Assembly (NCBI GenBank): GCA_049670505.1
Contig: JBATTK010000038.1
Coordinates: forward strand, 1 to 59,170
Direction: 5' to 3'
Length of the DNA stretch: 59,170 bases
From: JBATTK01 sp049670505
GTDB lineage: Bacteria; Bacteroidota; Bacteroidia; Flavobacteriales; Flavobacteriaceae
Every line of letters begins with the position of its first letter. The stretch's first letter is position 1. Below the pieces are notes generated by a model. It made no database searches, was not told the DNA's origin, and saw only the letters and a program-made list of their open reading frames with translations. The translations under genes and the position numbers were made by a program. Positions 34,559 through 42,774 of the stretch are shown here, one piece after another.

Positions 34559-35269
34559 CTATAACAGATTTAACCGTCTCATTAATTCAGGACGGTTGGA
34601 ACGGCTTATGGGAATTACGTTTTTTTCTATGAGGACACTATTGTCCTCAATATCAATAATCTTGGTAAAGTTAATGATATAGGAACGATGTATTTGGAGG
34701 AAAACACTTTCCGGCAACTTTTCCTTAATCTTCTTTAAGGTAGAATGTACCCTATAGGTCTCTTTTTCTGTTTTCACTTCTATATAATCGCCTTGGGCCT
34801 CTATTAGCTGTATTTCCTTGAAATTTAACTTGATCAGCCTTCTATCAATATTGATATATAGCTCTTCCCCAACTTCAGAAACCGTATTCTTCCCACTCAT
34901 CACCAAGGGTTGGGATACCAATGAATTCTTTACCTTTTGCAAAGATTTTTCAAAGCGTTCCTGTGTCAATGGTTTTACTAAATAATCTATGATAGCTTCA
35001 TATTCATAAGCTTCAATAGCAAAATTTTTATCCGAGGTGATCAGTACAATTTTCGGTGGATTTTTAAGGGTCTGCACAAAATCGAAACCTGTAAATCCAG
35101 GCATGTGGATATCTAAAAAAATAAGATCCACCGTATGCTGGTTTAAAAATTTTATGGCATCTATAGCACCTGAAAATTCGTCGATAACATCCAGATTCGG
35201 CACTTTGGAACATAATTGTGCTACAATGGCCCTTGCGGCCGCTTCGTCATCTACAATGATACAATTCAT
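34559..35269 (-). CDS. LytTR family response regulator
   Basis: The 236-residue protein has a receiver domain with acidic pair VDDE, phosphoacceptor Asp53 (FLDIHMP), Thr78 (LITSD) and Lys99 (YLVKPL). A LytTR DNA-binding domain follows from about residue 137 (EELYINIDRRLIKLNFKEI, then FLQIHRSYIINFTKI). LytTR domains bind pairs of ~9-bp direct repeats about two helical turns apart, exactly the geometry of sites A-F. The ATG at 35269 lies 2 bases after the Hpt stop; the in-frame TTG at 35275 is unlikely. It is the last gene of the relay operon and probably its output. Confidence 0.93.
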   Translation of the reverse strand: MNCIIVDDEAAARAIVAQLCSKVPNLDVIDEFSGAIDAIKFLNQHTVDLIFLDIHMPGFTGFDFVQTLKNPPKIVLITSDKNFAIEAYEYEAIIDYLVKPLTQERFEKSLQKVKNSLVSQPLVMSGKNTVSEVGEELYINIDRRLIKLNFKEIQLIEAQGDYIEVKTEKETYRVHSTLKKIKEKLPESVFLQIHRSYIINFTKIIDIEDNSVLIEKNVIPISRSNRPELMRRLNLL

Positions 35270-35271
35270 GG

Positions 35272-35592
35272 TCAAATGGTTTTAATATAAGTTTCTATTA
35301 CTTCCAGAATCTTCAAAAAATCAACCTGCAATTGGATGTCTCCCTTACGTAAATCCTCTTCATAATGCACTGCAAAATCATAACTCCTGGTCAGCCCCAG
35401 AATATTGAACTTGTGCTTTAACTTATGTACATTCAATGCCGCCGCCCTAGGCCTATCGTTATTTATATTATCCAGGTATTCCTGCTTCTCCGCAGGAAAT
35501 TCCTCTTGTAGGATAGCAATAAACTTTTTTTCAAAAGACAGATCTTCTCCTGCCAGTTCCTTTATATAATTCAGATTTGGAAGTTCTTGCAT
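35272..35592 (-). CDS. Histidine phosphotransfer (Hpt) protein
   Basis: The 106-residue, all-helical protein has the Hpt pattern with an Hpt-type phosphorylatable His in NVHKLKHKFNILGL, in place of the usual HxLKG. The N-terminal helix reads NYIKELAGEDLSFEKKFIAIL, typical of stand-alone Hpt proteins. It should shuttle phosphate between receiver proteins. The ATG at 35592 lies one base after the kinase stop; the upstream extension to 35664 overlaps the kinase in another frame. Its position between the kinase and the LytTR regulator suggests the last transfer step. Confidence 0.85.
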   Translation of the reverse strand: MQELPNLNYIKELAGEDLSFEKKFIAILQEEFPAEKQEYLDNINNDRPRAAALNVHKLKHKFNILGLTRSYDFAVHYEEDLRKGDIQLQVDFLKILEVIETYIKTI

Positions 35593-35593
35593 C

Positions 35594-37564
35594 TTATAGT
35601 TTTTTAAGTGTAAAATGGAAGGTAGTGCCCTTTCCTTCTTCGGAATCCAATCGTATTTCCCCACGGTGCAGGTCCACGATTTTTTTGACTATCGAAAGCC
35701 CTATTCCGGTAGAACGCTCCCCATTCCCTATGGATTGAAATATTTCAAAAATCTTTTTATGATATTCTTTCGGTATTCCTATCCCATTGTCCTTGATATG
35801 AAATTCCCAATGGGTATCCGTCTCCGAACTACTCACTTCTACCAGCCCTTCCTGTTGTTCAATATTTACCACGGCATTGCTGATCAGGTTTTGAAACAGC
35901 TGTTGTATTTGGGTAGTATCGGCCTTAATGGTAGGTAACGTATTCATTATAATTATGCTAACGTGCTCTGGAATAAAGATAATCTCCCTAATATGCTGTA
36001 CAATTCCATTGATATCCACCGAAGTTTTCTTTAAGGTATCGCCGCTGATACTGGAATACTTTAAGATACCGTCAATTAGCTTGTCCATGGCCTCTATTTT
36101 TTCCTGCATCATCTGTAGATTATAAACGCCATTGTCATCCAAAATATCTTTATAATCTTCATTCATCCATGTAGCCAATGCGCTTATACTTCGTAAGGGG
36201 GATTTTAAATCGTGGGAAACAATATGGGCATATTCCTGCAGTCCCTGGTTACTGGCCTCCAACTCCTTCAACAGTTGTTCTTTCTGTAATTCCAAATTGC
36301 GTTGATCTGTAATATCCAAATGAATACCAACAGACCCAATGACCTTATGCAACTCGTCGTACCTAGGTGCACCACTGATCAACCAGTACCTTTGCTCCCC
36401 ATTTTTTTTGCGTACCTCCATTTCGTAGGAATCGGAAATACCCTCAAAGCGTTTTTTGCTTTTTTTATTCAAAAGGTCAGGATCCTGCACTTGGAGTATA
36501 TCGACCCCCTTTTTTCCAATAAGTTCTTCTTCGGCAAAACCGCTCATTATACAGAAACTTTGGTTCACCAGCTGAATGGTATCGTTGTTATCCACCTCAA
36601 TTAAACCTAGGTTCATATTGGCGATAATACTACTATACTTTTCCTTTTCTGCCTTTAATTGGTTATCCGCTTTTCTTTCTTTGGTAATATCTTCGATCAA
36701 CGCAACCTGATACTCAATAGCACCCAAATTGTTCTTTACGGCACTAACGGTAGTTTTTGCCAATAAGGTGGTTCCGTCTTTTTTAAAATAGCTTTTATCA
36801 ATAGAGAAACGATCTAATTGGCCCGCATTCATTTTACCCATCAACTCCATGGTCAACTCCAGATTTTCCGGAACCGAGATATCCGTTACCTGTTTTTTAC
36901 ACAGCTCGTTCTGCGAATACCCTAGAAGGTCGGAGAAAGTCCTATTTACCTTGATTATTTTTCCCTCTACCGTAAGGACTATACCTAAAGGAGAGTTCTC
37001 TACAATGATATCCAATTGCTTTTTTTGTTCGGCCAATAACTGTTTAATCTCCATCTCTTGGGTGATATCCCTAATAATACCCTGAGCTGCAATAGGCCTC
37101 CTATTTTTGTCGTAGATCAAACTGCTATTGATCTGTACATATTTCTCCGATTCATCCTTTACCCTAATCTTGGCCCTGTAGTTTTTTAAAATCCCCAGCT
37201 CCACTAAGGAGGCAAACGATTCTGAAGTGTATTGCACATAATCCTTGTGTACGAGGCTTGCTAGATTCAAATGCTCCTTGGTATGATCATACCCTAAAAA
37301 ATCCTTAGCGGAAATGTTCATGTTTATAACATTGAACTGCAGATCCATCACTACATAGGGATCAATAATGTTGATAAAAACACCGTCTAACTCGGAGGTC
37401 TTTTCACTTAGGAGGTTTTCCAATCTGTTGTTGGCCTCTTTTAAATGATGGGTTGCATCGTACAGTTCCTTGGACTTTTCCTCCAATATCTTTTCTGCTT
37501 GGATACGAGCTTTTTTTTGTCGATCCAACGCTTTTTTCAGCAATATCACCTCTTTACTATCCAT
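35594..37564 (-). CDS. Cytosolic triple-PAS histidine kinase
   Basis: The 656-residue protein has no membrane segment. It starts with a coiled coil (about 1-58, KALDRQKKARIQAEKILEEK), followed by three PAS domains (about 60-170, 180-295 and 305-420), each ending in the GIIRDIT/LIEDIT/HLDIT pattern. A HisKA domain with phosphorylated His451 (VSHDLKSP) and an HATPase domain (FQNLISNAVV, DNGIGIP, TGIGLSIVKK) follow. There is no receiver of its own, so phosphate must go to a separate receiver. It overlaps the H-NOX gene by 8 bases, and H-NOX proteins typically control such adjacent kinases. Confidence 0.93.
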   Translation of the reverse strand: MDSKEVILLKKALDRQKKARIQAEKILEEKSKELYDATHHLKEANNRLENLLSEKTSELDGVFINIIDPYVVMDLQFNVINMNISAKDFLGYDHTKEHLNLASLVHKDYVQYTSESFASLVELGILKNYRAKIRVKDESEKYVQINSSLIYDKNRRPIAAQGIIRDITQEMEIKQLLAEQKKQLDIIVENSPLGIVLTVEGKIIKVNRTFSDLLGYSQNELCKKQVTDISVPENLELTMELMGKMNAGQLDRFSIDKSYFKKDGTTLLAKTTVSAVKNNLGAIEYQVALIEDITKERKADNQLKAEKEKYSSIIANMNLGLIEVDNNDTIQLVNQSFCIMSGFAEEELIGKKGVDILQVQDPDLLNKKSKKRFEGISDSYEMEVRKKNGEQRYWLISGAPRYDELHKVIGSVGIHLDITDQRNLELQKEQLLKELEASNQGLQEYAHIVSHDLKSPLRSISALATWMNEDYKDILDDNGVYNLQMMQEKIEAMDKLIDGILKYSSISGDTLKKTSVDINGIVQHIREIIFIPEHVSIIIMNTLPTIKADTTQIQQLFQNLISNAVVNIEQQEGLVEVSSSETDTHWEFHIKDNGIGIPKEYHKKIFEIFQSIGNGERSTGIGLSIVKKIVDLHRGEIRLDSEEGKGTTFHFTLKKL

Positions 37565-38099
37565 TCTGGACGATATCGAATTTTACTTCCGTACCATCTT
37601 CACGAAGTAATTCATAGGTGATTTTTGCACTACTATTAAAATGCTCAAAAGATTTCTCGATCAGTCCGTGCGCCAATCTGTATAACCCCCTGGAGGAGGC
37701 ATAGATCATGGAAATAGATGTATCGGTCTTCTCCAAAATTTTAAAGGTGGGCAACTCGGCATCCGGATATAGCTTTTTTACATGCACATGTATATGATCT
37801 TCTATGGAATACAGCAGTCCCAAGGGAGAGGTGTAGCTTTGTATAACCTCTGGGTGTGCCTTGCCCAAGCTGCTGAACAGATACAGTCCAAAAGTATAGA
37901 TAAGATCGTCTGCAGGAACTTCCACTCGCTCACTAAGGTTAGTAATAAGATGTACCATTTCATTGAAATCGTAGGTACCTACGGAGGTATAGATTCCTTG
38001 TGAGGGCAAATCGGAATCCTCGATGATCGCGTCTACGACTTCCAATCCAAACTTGGATTCGACCATTTCCATAAATTCGGTGAAGACTATTCCTTTCAT
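37557..38099 (-). CDS. H-NOX (HNOB) heme nitric-oxide/oxygen sensor
   Basis: The 180-residue protein is a complete H-NOX domain. It has the N-terminal MKGIVFTEFMEMVESKFG, the proximal heme ligand His104 in IHVHVKKLYPDAELPTF, and the heme-propionate motif Y-x-S-x-R as Tyr133/Ser135/Arg137 (YASSR). Length fits a stand-alone bacterial H-NOX, and such proteins bind NO and modulate a neighbouring kinase. Whether it also binds oxygen cannot be decided by eye. It overlaps the kinase gene by 8 bases, giving strong coupling. Confidence 0.93.
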   Translation of the reverse strand: MKGIVFTEFMEMVESKFGLEVVDAIIEDSDLPSQGIYTSVGTYDFNEMVHLITNLSERVEVPADDLIYTFGLYLFSSLGKAHPEVIQSYTSPLGLLYSIEDHIHVHVKKLYPDAELPTFKILEKTDTSISMIYASSRGLYRLAHGLIEKSFEHFNSSAKITYELLREDGTEVKFDIVQNG

Positions 38100-38175
38100 A
38101 AATTACTATTAAAGCAACTAAAGTAGGAAAATTAGTACTTCATATAAAAATATTGTTGCGAAATTGTACTTTTTG

Positions 38176-38586
38176 TTAGGCTTTTACCAGTTCATTTATC
38201 TCCCAATATTGGAAGACGTTCTTCAATTTACCTTCGTAATCTTCATATTTTAAGGGCTTTATCACATAACCTGCTATTCCTATCCTGTAGCATTCCAATA
38301 AATCCGCCCTGTTCTCGGATGTTGTCAAAATAATCGTGGGAAGGTATTTAAGTGTACTATCCGCCTTAAGTATTTTAAGAAATTCAATACCGCTCATTCT
38401 GGGCATATTAAGGTCCAACAGGATAATATCCGGAAGCGGACCACCGTTCCTTAAAACACTCAAGGCCTCTTCTCCATTTTTGGCTTCTATTATTTGGTGT
38501 TTCAATTGAAGTTTGGAAACCGTTCTTTGCAGTTTCATAGTCTCTATGGCATCATCTTCTATAAATAGTACGTTCATTGTGGTCAT
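38176..38586 (-). CDS. Single-domain response regulator (Rcp1-like)
   Basis: The 136-residue protein is a lone receiver with no output domain. It has FIEDD, phosphoacceptor Asp58 (LLDLNMP), Thr88/Thr89 (ILTTS) and Lys110 (YVIKPL). It is the first gene of the relay operon, 76 bases before the H-NOX gene. With a kinase that lacks a receiver and a separate Hpt next in line, it is the natural intermediate acceptor in a His-Asp-His-Asp relay. LytTR-type site F sits directly upstream. Confidence 0.92.
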   Translation of the reverse strand: MTTMNVLFIEDDAIETMKLQRTVSKLQLKHQIIEAKNGEEALSVLRNGGPLPDIILLDLNMPRMSGIEFLKILKADSTLKYLPTIILTTSENRADLLECYRIGIAGYVIKPLKYEDYEGKLKNVFQYWEINELVKA

Positions 38587-38602
38587 AAATTAAGATAAGC
38601 TT

Positions 38603-38672
38603 CAAACTTCGTCCATAACAAATTAAATATAGGAAAGGTGTAGGTGAATGGAACTTAAGTATAGACGAATGA
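38603..38672 (-). promoter_or_regulatory. LytTR-type site F with -7 element, upstream of the phosphorelay operon
   Basis: Repeats GGTGAATGG (38643-38651) and GACGAATGA (38664-38672) have a 21-base period. The minus-strand -7 element GAAGTTTG (38603-38610) lies 32 bases below. The downstream operon ends with the LytTR gene, so this would be an autoregulatory site. Confidence 0.75.
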
Positions 38673-38677
38673 AGCTT

Positions 38678-39304
38678 TTATATAGATTGATTTTTTCTCA
38701 TATAAAAAGAACAATAGACAATCCAGAACAGTATTGCGCTTTCTATTATTCTTTGATAAAGTCCAATATAATTTCCTTTGGGGTCCGAAAACAAAACAAA
38801 TACGAAGCAGGCGGATATTAAACCGCTGAGAAGAGTAATCAACGCGGCAATTTTTCCATTAGGCCATTCTTTTGCCTTTATCCCGATCATAATTAAGCAT
38901 AACGGAACTACCATATATATTAGGACGGCAGTAAGGTTGTGTATCAATTGTGAAATACTTGGGTCGATTAAATCTGGGTTACAACCTTTATCACAAGGAA
39001 AAACACTTACGATGATGGTGCCTAAACCATAAAAAATACCTACTCCCCAGAAACCTATCCGGGTGAGCTTTGACCTAGGTACAACCTTGGGTGCTAAAAA
39101 TGCGAAGAGTGCCAAAAATATTCCGGATGGTACATATCCAACATAACGCAGGTATGGCCCATAAGGCGTTCCCGTAGCATAGCTTTCGCTAATAAACTGA
39201 TGTATATGGCTGTATGCTTCGAACTGGAGTCCACCTAAAACAGCGGTAATAATAAAAAGTAACACGCCCAGCATTCCTGACCAAAAAACAACAGTTCTAG
39301 TCAT
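38678..39304 (-). CDS. DUF998 membrane protein
   Basis: The 208-residue protein has about six hydrophobic segments (starting near residues 7, 53, 81, 120, 150 and 184) and the DUF998 hallmarks: FISESYATGTPYGPYLRYVGYVPSG in the first loop and FPCDKGC with D-P-S-I-S-Q-L-I-H-N. The family is found across bacteria and is uncharacterised. The ATG directly follows the stop of the upstream VOC gene, so the two are co-transcribed. Confidence 0.85.
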   Translation of the reverse strand: MTRTVVFWSGMLGVLLFIITAVLGGLQFEAYSHIHQFISESYATGTPYGPYLRYVGYVPSGIFLALFAFLAPKVVPRSKLTRIGFWGVGIFYGLGTIIVSVFPCDKGCNPDLIDPSISQLIHNLTAVLIYMVVPLCLIMIGIKAKEWPNGKIAALITLLSGLISACFVFVLFSDPKGNYIGLYQRIIESAILFWIVYCSFYMRKNQSI

Positions 39305-39670
39305 CTATTCCTGTAACTTAAAATCAGGATTGTAAATTAATCCCAAAACATTCCCCCAAGGATCTTTTACGGTAGCTACCATGAGTTCCCCGCCTACATT
39401 CGTAGGTTTTTCATGTTCGGCAGCTCCTAATCCGATCAATCTATCATACTCGTTTTGAATTTGTTCCACCCCCCAATAGGTAAGTACGCTATCTGGCTTG
39501 TCTATATTAGGTGTATCCTCCGGTAGCAATCCAAGCTCATATCCACCTATATTAAAACCAATATAAAAAGGTTCGTCAAAATAGGGTCGGGTATTAAAAG
39601 CTTGCGCGTACCAAGATTTGGCCCTATCCAAATCTCCTACTTTATATATTGCTGTTCTGAGTCCCTGCAT
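39305..39670 (-). CDS. VOC family protein
   Basis: The 121-residue protein is one VOC module: TAIYKVGDLDRAKSWYAQAF, the central GYELGLLPED strand and the C-terminal VKDPWGNVLGLIYNP unit. It is related to glyoxalase-like lactoylglutathione-lyase-type proteins, but metal ligands are incomplete and the substrate is unknown. It is the first gene of a pair with the DUF998 protein, with no spacing between stop and start. Confidence 0.85.
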   Translation of the reverse strand: MQGLRTAIYKVGDLDRAKSWYAQAFNTRPYFDEPFYIGFNIGGYELGLLPEDTPNIDKPDSVLTYWGVEQIQNEYDRLIGLGAAEHEKPTNVGGELMVATVKDPWGNVLGLIYNPDFKLQE

Positions 39671-39709
39671 TTTATCCGGATTTAAGATACCCTAAAAGTA
39701 ATGATTTTA

Positions 39710-40711
39710 TCAATTGCCCTGTATTCGGTTCCAAAGTCCTGCCAAGAGTCGCTGCGCATCCGTATCCGACTTTTCCGTATCCTCTACGTTAAGGGAACCG
39801 CCCTCTGGCATAAGTTTATAACTAAAGACAAATTGGGTTTCTTTAGGGTCCAGACTCATTAAACCGAAACGCAAATCGTTAAAATATAATTGATCCCCTT
39901 TCTTGGAAATGGTAAACCAACCTTCCGCAATTTTAACAAGTCGTTTTATTTTATCATCATTTTTTAATCTCCCCAGTAACCCATGATTTTTGGGATACGA
40001 ACGAAACTGTATGGGACCGGAATCGAGAAGGGAATACTCCCCTATCAAATATGCATTCCCCGTATCCACATTCGCCGTCCACAATAAAGAATTAAAAGGG
40101 GTAGGCCTCGTTTCAATTTCTTTATATGCTATATGCTGTTCCTCGAGACCATTGATAAACTTTTGATAGGCAACTCCCTTTAAAATAAGTGTAAGGATTA
40201 CATAGGAGCTGCTTACCAGTAGTCCCATAGTGTTCCATTTTCGTCTTTTCGGATCGGTTCGTTTTCTGCGCATCGCCAAGAGCAAAAACAGTAGAAATGG
40301 CAGAGTATATAAGGGATCTATTACAAAAATATTCTGAAAGGCCAATCGGATGTCAAAAGGCCAAAAGAGTTGGGTACCCCAGGTGGTAAAAGCATCCAGA
40401 ATAGGATGCGTGAACAGGCCGCCGAACATGAGCCACGACCAGTCTTTCCAATTCGCTTCCTGTTTTCGTTCTATTTTGGATATCAAAAATCCAAAAATGG
40501 GTGCGAATAGGATACTGAAAACTATGGAATGACTAAATCCCCTATGTAGTTCAATTGTGGTTACCGTATCCGCAAAAAAACGGACAAGGACATCCAAATC
40601 GGGAATAGTCCCTGCAATAGCACCGTAAAGCATGGCCTTATTCCCCACTTTTTTTCCTAAAACGGCTTCGCCTACTGCCGCACCGAGTACTATTTGTGTT
40701 AACGAGTCCAT
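39710..40711 (-). CDS. YdjM/DUF457 family membrane-bound metal-dependent hydrolase
   Basis: The 333-residue protein begins MDSLTQIVLGAAVGEAVLGKK and has GTIPDLDVLVRF, HRGFSHSI and GGLFTHPILDAFTTWGTQLFWPF, the conserved Asp/His metal motifs of the YdjM (LexA-regulated in enterobacteria) group. Hydrophobic segments lie near residues 67-83, 131-146 and 164-180. The C-terminal part is soluble. The substrate is unknown. Its promoter region carries the heptanucleotide repeat at 40751-40792. Confidence 0.85.
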   Translation of the reverse strand: MDSLTQIVLGAAVGEAVLGKKVGNKAMLYGAIAGTIPDLDVLVRFFADTVTTIELHRGFSHSIVFSILFAPIFGFLISKIERKQEANWKDWSWLMFGGLFTHPILDAFTTWGTQLFWPFDIRLAFQNIFVIDPLYTLPFLLFLLLAMRRKRTDPKRRKWNTMGLLVSSSYVILTLILKGVAYQKFINGLEEQHIAYKEIETRPTPFNSLLWTANVDTGNAYLIGEYSLLDSGPIQFRSYPKNHGLLGRLKNDDKIKRLVKIAEGWFTISKKGDQLYFNDLRFGLMSLDPKETQFVFSYKLMPEGGSLNVEDTEKSDTDAQRLLAGLWNRIQGN

Positions 40712-40750
40712 TTTAAAGTGTCAAGTTCAAGTTTTAAGTTTAAGTTCAAT

Positions 40751-40792
40751 GTTTCTTGTTTCTTGTTTCTTGTTTCTTGTTTCTTGTTTCTT
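40751..40792. repeat. Perfect heptanucleotide tandem repeat, six copies of GTTTCTT
   Basis: Six uninterrupted copies of GTTTCTT lie 40 bases upstream of the YdjM-like start codon, in its promoter region. Slippage would change promoter spacing in 7-base steps, so phase-variable transcription is possible. The flanking caagttcaagttttaagtttaagttcaatg is also made of near-repeats. Confidence 0.9.
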
Positions 40793-40923
40793 AAAGGTTT
40801 TCATATTTGTTTAGGGAAAGGAATAGGAATAGAGTTCCCAAATTAAATACATTTTTAGTTGTGCTCGGAATCAATATTCAAAATAGACGTATACCTAGTT
40901 TTCTTTTGTCCTTGTTCTCTTTT

Positions 40924-40943
40924 CTGTATTCTGTATTCTGTAT
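40924..40943. repeat. Second short heptamer repeat, CTGTATT x ~2.9
   Basis: Nearly three copies of CTGTATT lie 22 bases below the MutS-like stop, in the same 253-base intergenic region as the GTTTCTT array. Both arrays have 7-base units. Confidence 0.7.
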
Positions 40944-40964
40944 AAAAACCTACTCTTGTACTTT

Positions 40965-42737
40965 TTAATTGACGATCTCCATTTTTTTTAACAAAAACGA
41001 AGCGTTCATATTTTTACAAATCCCCCTTTTGAATTTATAATCAAAGTGTAGTTCGTCATTGATGATTTCAGCATCAAAATAGTGATTCTCTACTTGTGGG
41101 ATCGCTTTAGCTACTTCACATAAACTTAAATCATGGGTAGCAATAATACCCGTAGATTTGGAGGCGACCAATTTTTCTACAAACTTCCTAGAACCTATAG
41201 CCTTATCGGTACTATTGGTTCCCTTTAAAATTTCGTCCAATATGATAAAATAATCGTCTTCGGCTATCGCTTCCACAATAAACTTTAAGCGCTTTAATTC
41301 AGAAAAAAAGTAGGATTCGTCATCGGTGAGCGAATCGGAGGTGCGCATACTGGTAATTAATTTTATGGGAGCATATTCAGAGGTTGTGGCACAAACGGGA
41401 AGTCCTATATTGGCCATTACTATTTGCAGGGATACCGTTCGTAAAAAGGTACTTTTTCCCGCCATATTGGCTCCTGTAACAATAAAAAACTGCTCCCTAT
41501 CTATTTTTAGATTACTTGCAACACTTTTTTGGGGATCTAATAAGGGATGCGTAGCACCGGTAACCTTCAATACAGTATTTCCACTTTTAATTTCAGGATA
41601 GGTATAACCGGGATGGTTGAACGCAAAATTCCCCAAGGTGTTATATGCATCAAAAAAAGCTATGGTATGGAACCACGCTTCCACCAATTCACCGTGTTCT
41701 TTGATCCAATGTTCAATTTTAAAGCAATGTGTCATCGTCCTTAAGAAAAATCCATTTCCCAAAATCAAATAGATAACATTATTGTTCTTGTCCAGGCTGG
41801 TCAATAGCTTTGAAAAATCCTTTAGGACCATGGAAGTCTTTTTCTTGTCGTTCAAAACAACGGCCCGTTCTTGCCGTAACCATTTTGACTCAAAAACCGT
41901 ATCCTCTATAAGGGTCAATAATTTATTGTATTGCTGAAACGTATTCAAGATCTTGGAAGTATGTGCAGACAGTTTGGTTATTTTTTTTCCAAAAAACCCG
42001 GTGAGTATTAATCCGAACAGCAACCAATATAGTAAGAGGGATTCCGGTGCATAGTGCAAGAAATACAGCGTAAACATCCCTAAGGACAAAGCGGAAAAAA
42101 CGAGAGGTATAAACTTCATGGTCCGGGGAACAAAAAATTTGTACTCCTTTAGCCATTTCACAATGATTCCCGTACCGGTCTCCACACTTACCAAACCTGC
42201 AATAGCGGAGAAATTCTGCCGCCACTCGGGCATTTGGGCCAGTTCCTTTATGGCTTGCTGTTTTAGGGTTATATCTTCAATTGTATTTTGGATCAGCACC
42301 TTAGCAAAGGTTTCACTCCCCTGACGAAGCGCCGTTCTATTGGAGTATTGATAGAAAGAGCCTTTACCGAACAAATCTATATCTTGACTAAAATGATGTA
42401 AGGGGTCTTTATATTCACTTCCATCCTGTAAATGAAGGAAATCCCTGCGTAATACTTGAATCTCCGTCTCGTTTATTTTGATCAGAGCAAGAAGCTTGTC
42501 CCGTTTATATTGTAAATCCGTATGTCTGGACACCAACACAACGAACAAAACAATTACCAAAATCACTACGGCCACAACTAATCTGATGTTTCCATAGACA
42601 AGATAAATACCGAGAATTGCCAATAAAAAAACTGCCAAACGCAGCATACTGGAAACATAAAGTCGCTTCTTTATTTGGGATAATTGTCCCTTATATGTTT
42701 TTATTTGATTGGAATAGAAAGAAAAAAGCTGCTCCAT
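40965..42737 (-). CDS. Membrane-associated MutS-like ATPase
   Basis: The 590-residue protein has two N-terminal hydrophobic segments (about 33-50 and 52-69), another pair near 208-246, and a C-terminal MutS ATPase domain. The domain contains Walker A GANMAGKSTFLRTV, ST-rich TSMRTSDSLTDDESYFFSEL, Walker B FIILDEILKGTNS and the ATHD loop. It lacks the MutS mismatch-recognition and connector domains. Such membrane MutS paralogues are common in Bacteroidetes and are not known to perform mismatch repair. Its role is unknown. Confidence 0.85.
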   Translation of the reverse strand: MEQLFSFYSNQIKTYKGQLSQIKKRLYVSSMLRLAVFLLAILGIYLVYGNIRLVVAVVILVIVLFVVLVSRHTDLQYKRDKLLALIKINETEIQVLRRDFLHLQDGSEYKDPLHHFSQDIDLFGKGSFYQYSNRTALRQGSETFAKVLIQNTIEDITLKQQAIKELAQMPEWRQNFSAIAGLVSVETGTGIIVKWLKEYKFFVPRTMKFIPLVFSALSLGMFTLYFLHYAPESLLLYWLLFGLILTGFFGKKITKLSAHTSKILNTFQQYNKLLTLIEDTVFESKWLRQERAVVLNDKKKTSMVLKDFSKLLTSLDKNNNVIYLILGNGFFLRTMTHCFKIEHWIKEHGELVEAWFHTIAFFDAYNTLGNFAFNHPGYTYPEIKSGNTVLKVTGATHPLLDPQKSVASNLKIDREQFFIVTGANMAGKSTFLRTVSLQIVMANIGLPVCATTSEYAPIKLITSMRTSDSLTDDESYFFSELKRLKFIVEAIAEDDYFIILDEILKGTNSTDKAIGSRKFVEKLVASKSTGIIATHDLSLCEVAKAIPQVENHYFDAEIINDELHFDYKFKRGICKNMNASFLLKKMEIVN

Positions 42738-42774
42738 ATGGAAAAATTAGGGCACAAAGATATTGATTCTTTAT

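Noticed and set aside
40751..40792. CRISPR array
   Set aside because: The units are 7 bases with no spacers, and no cas gene is present; it is a simple tandem repeat.
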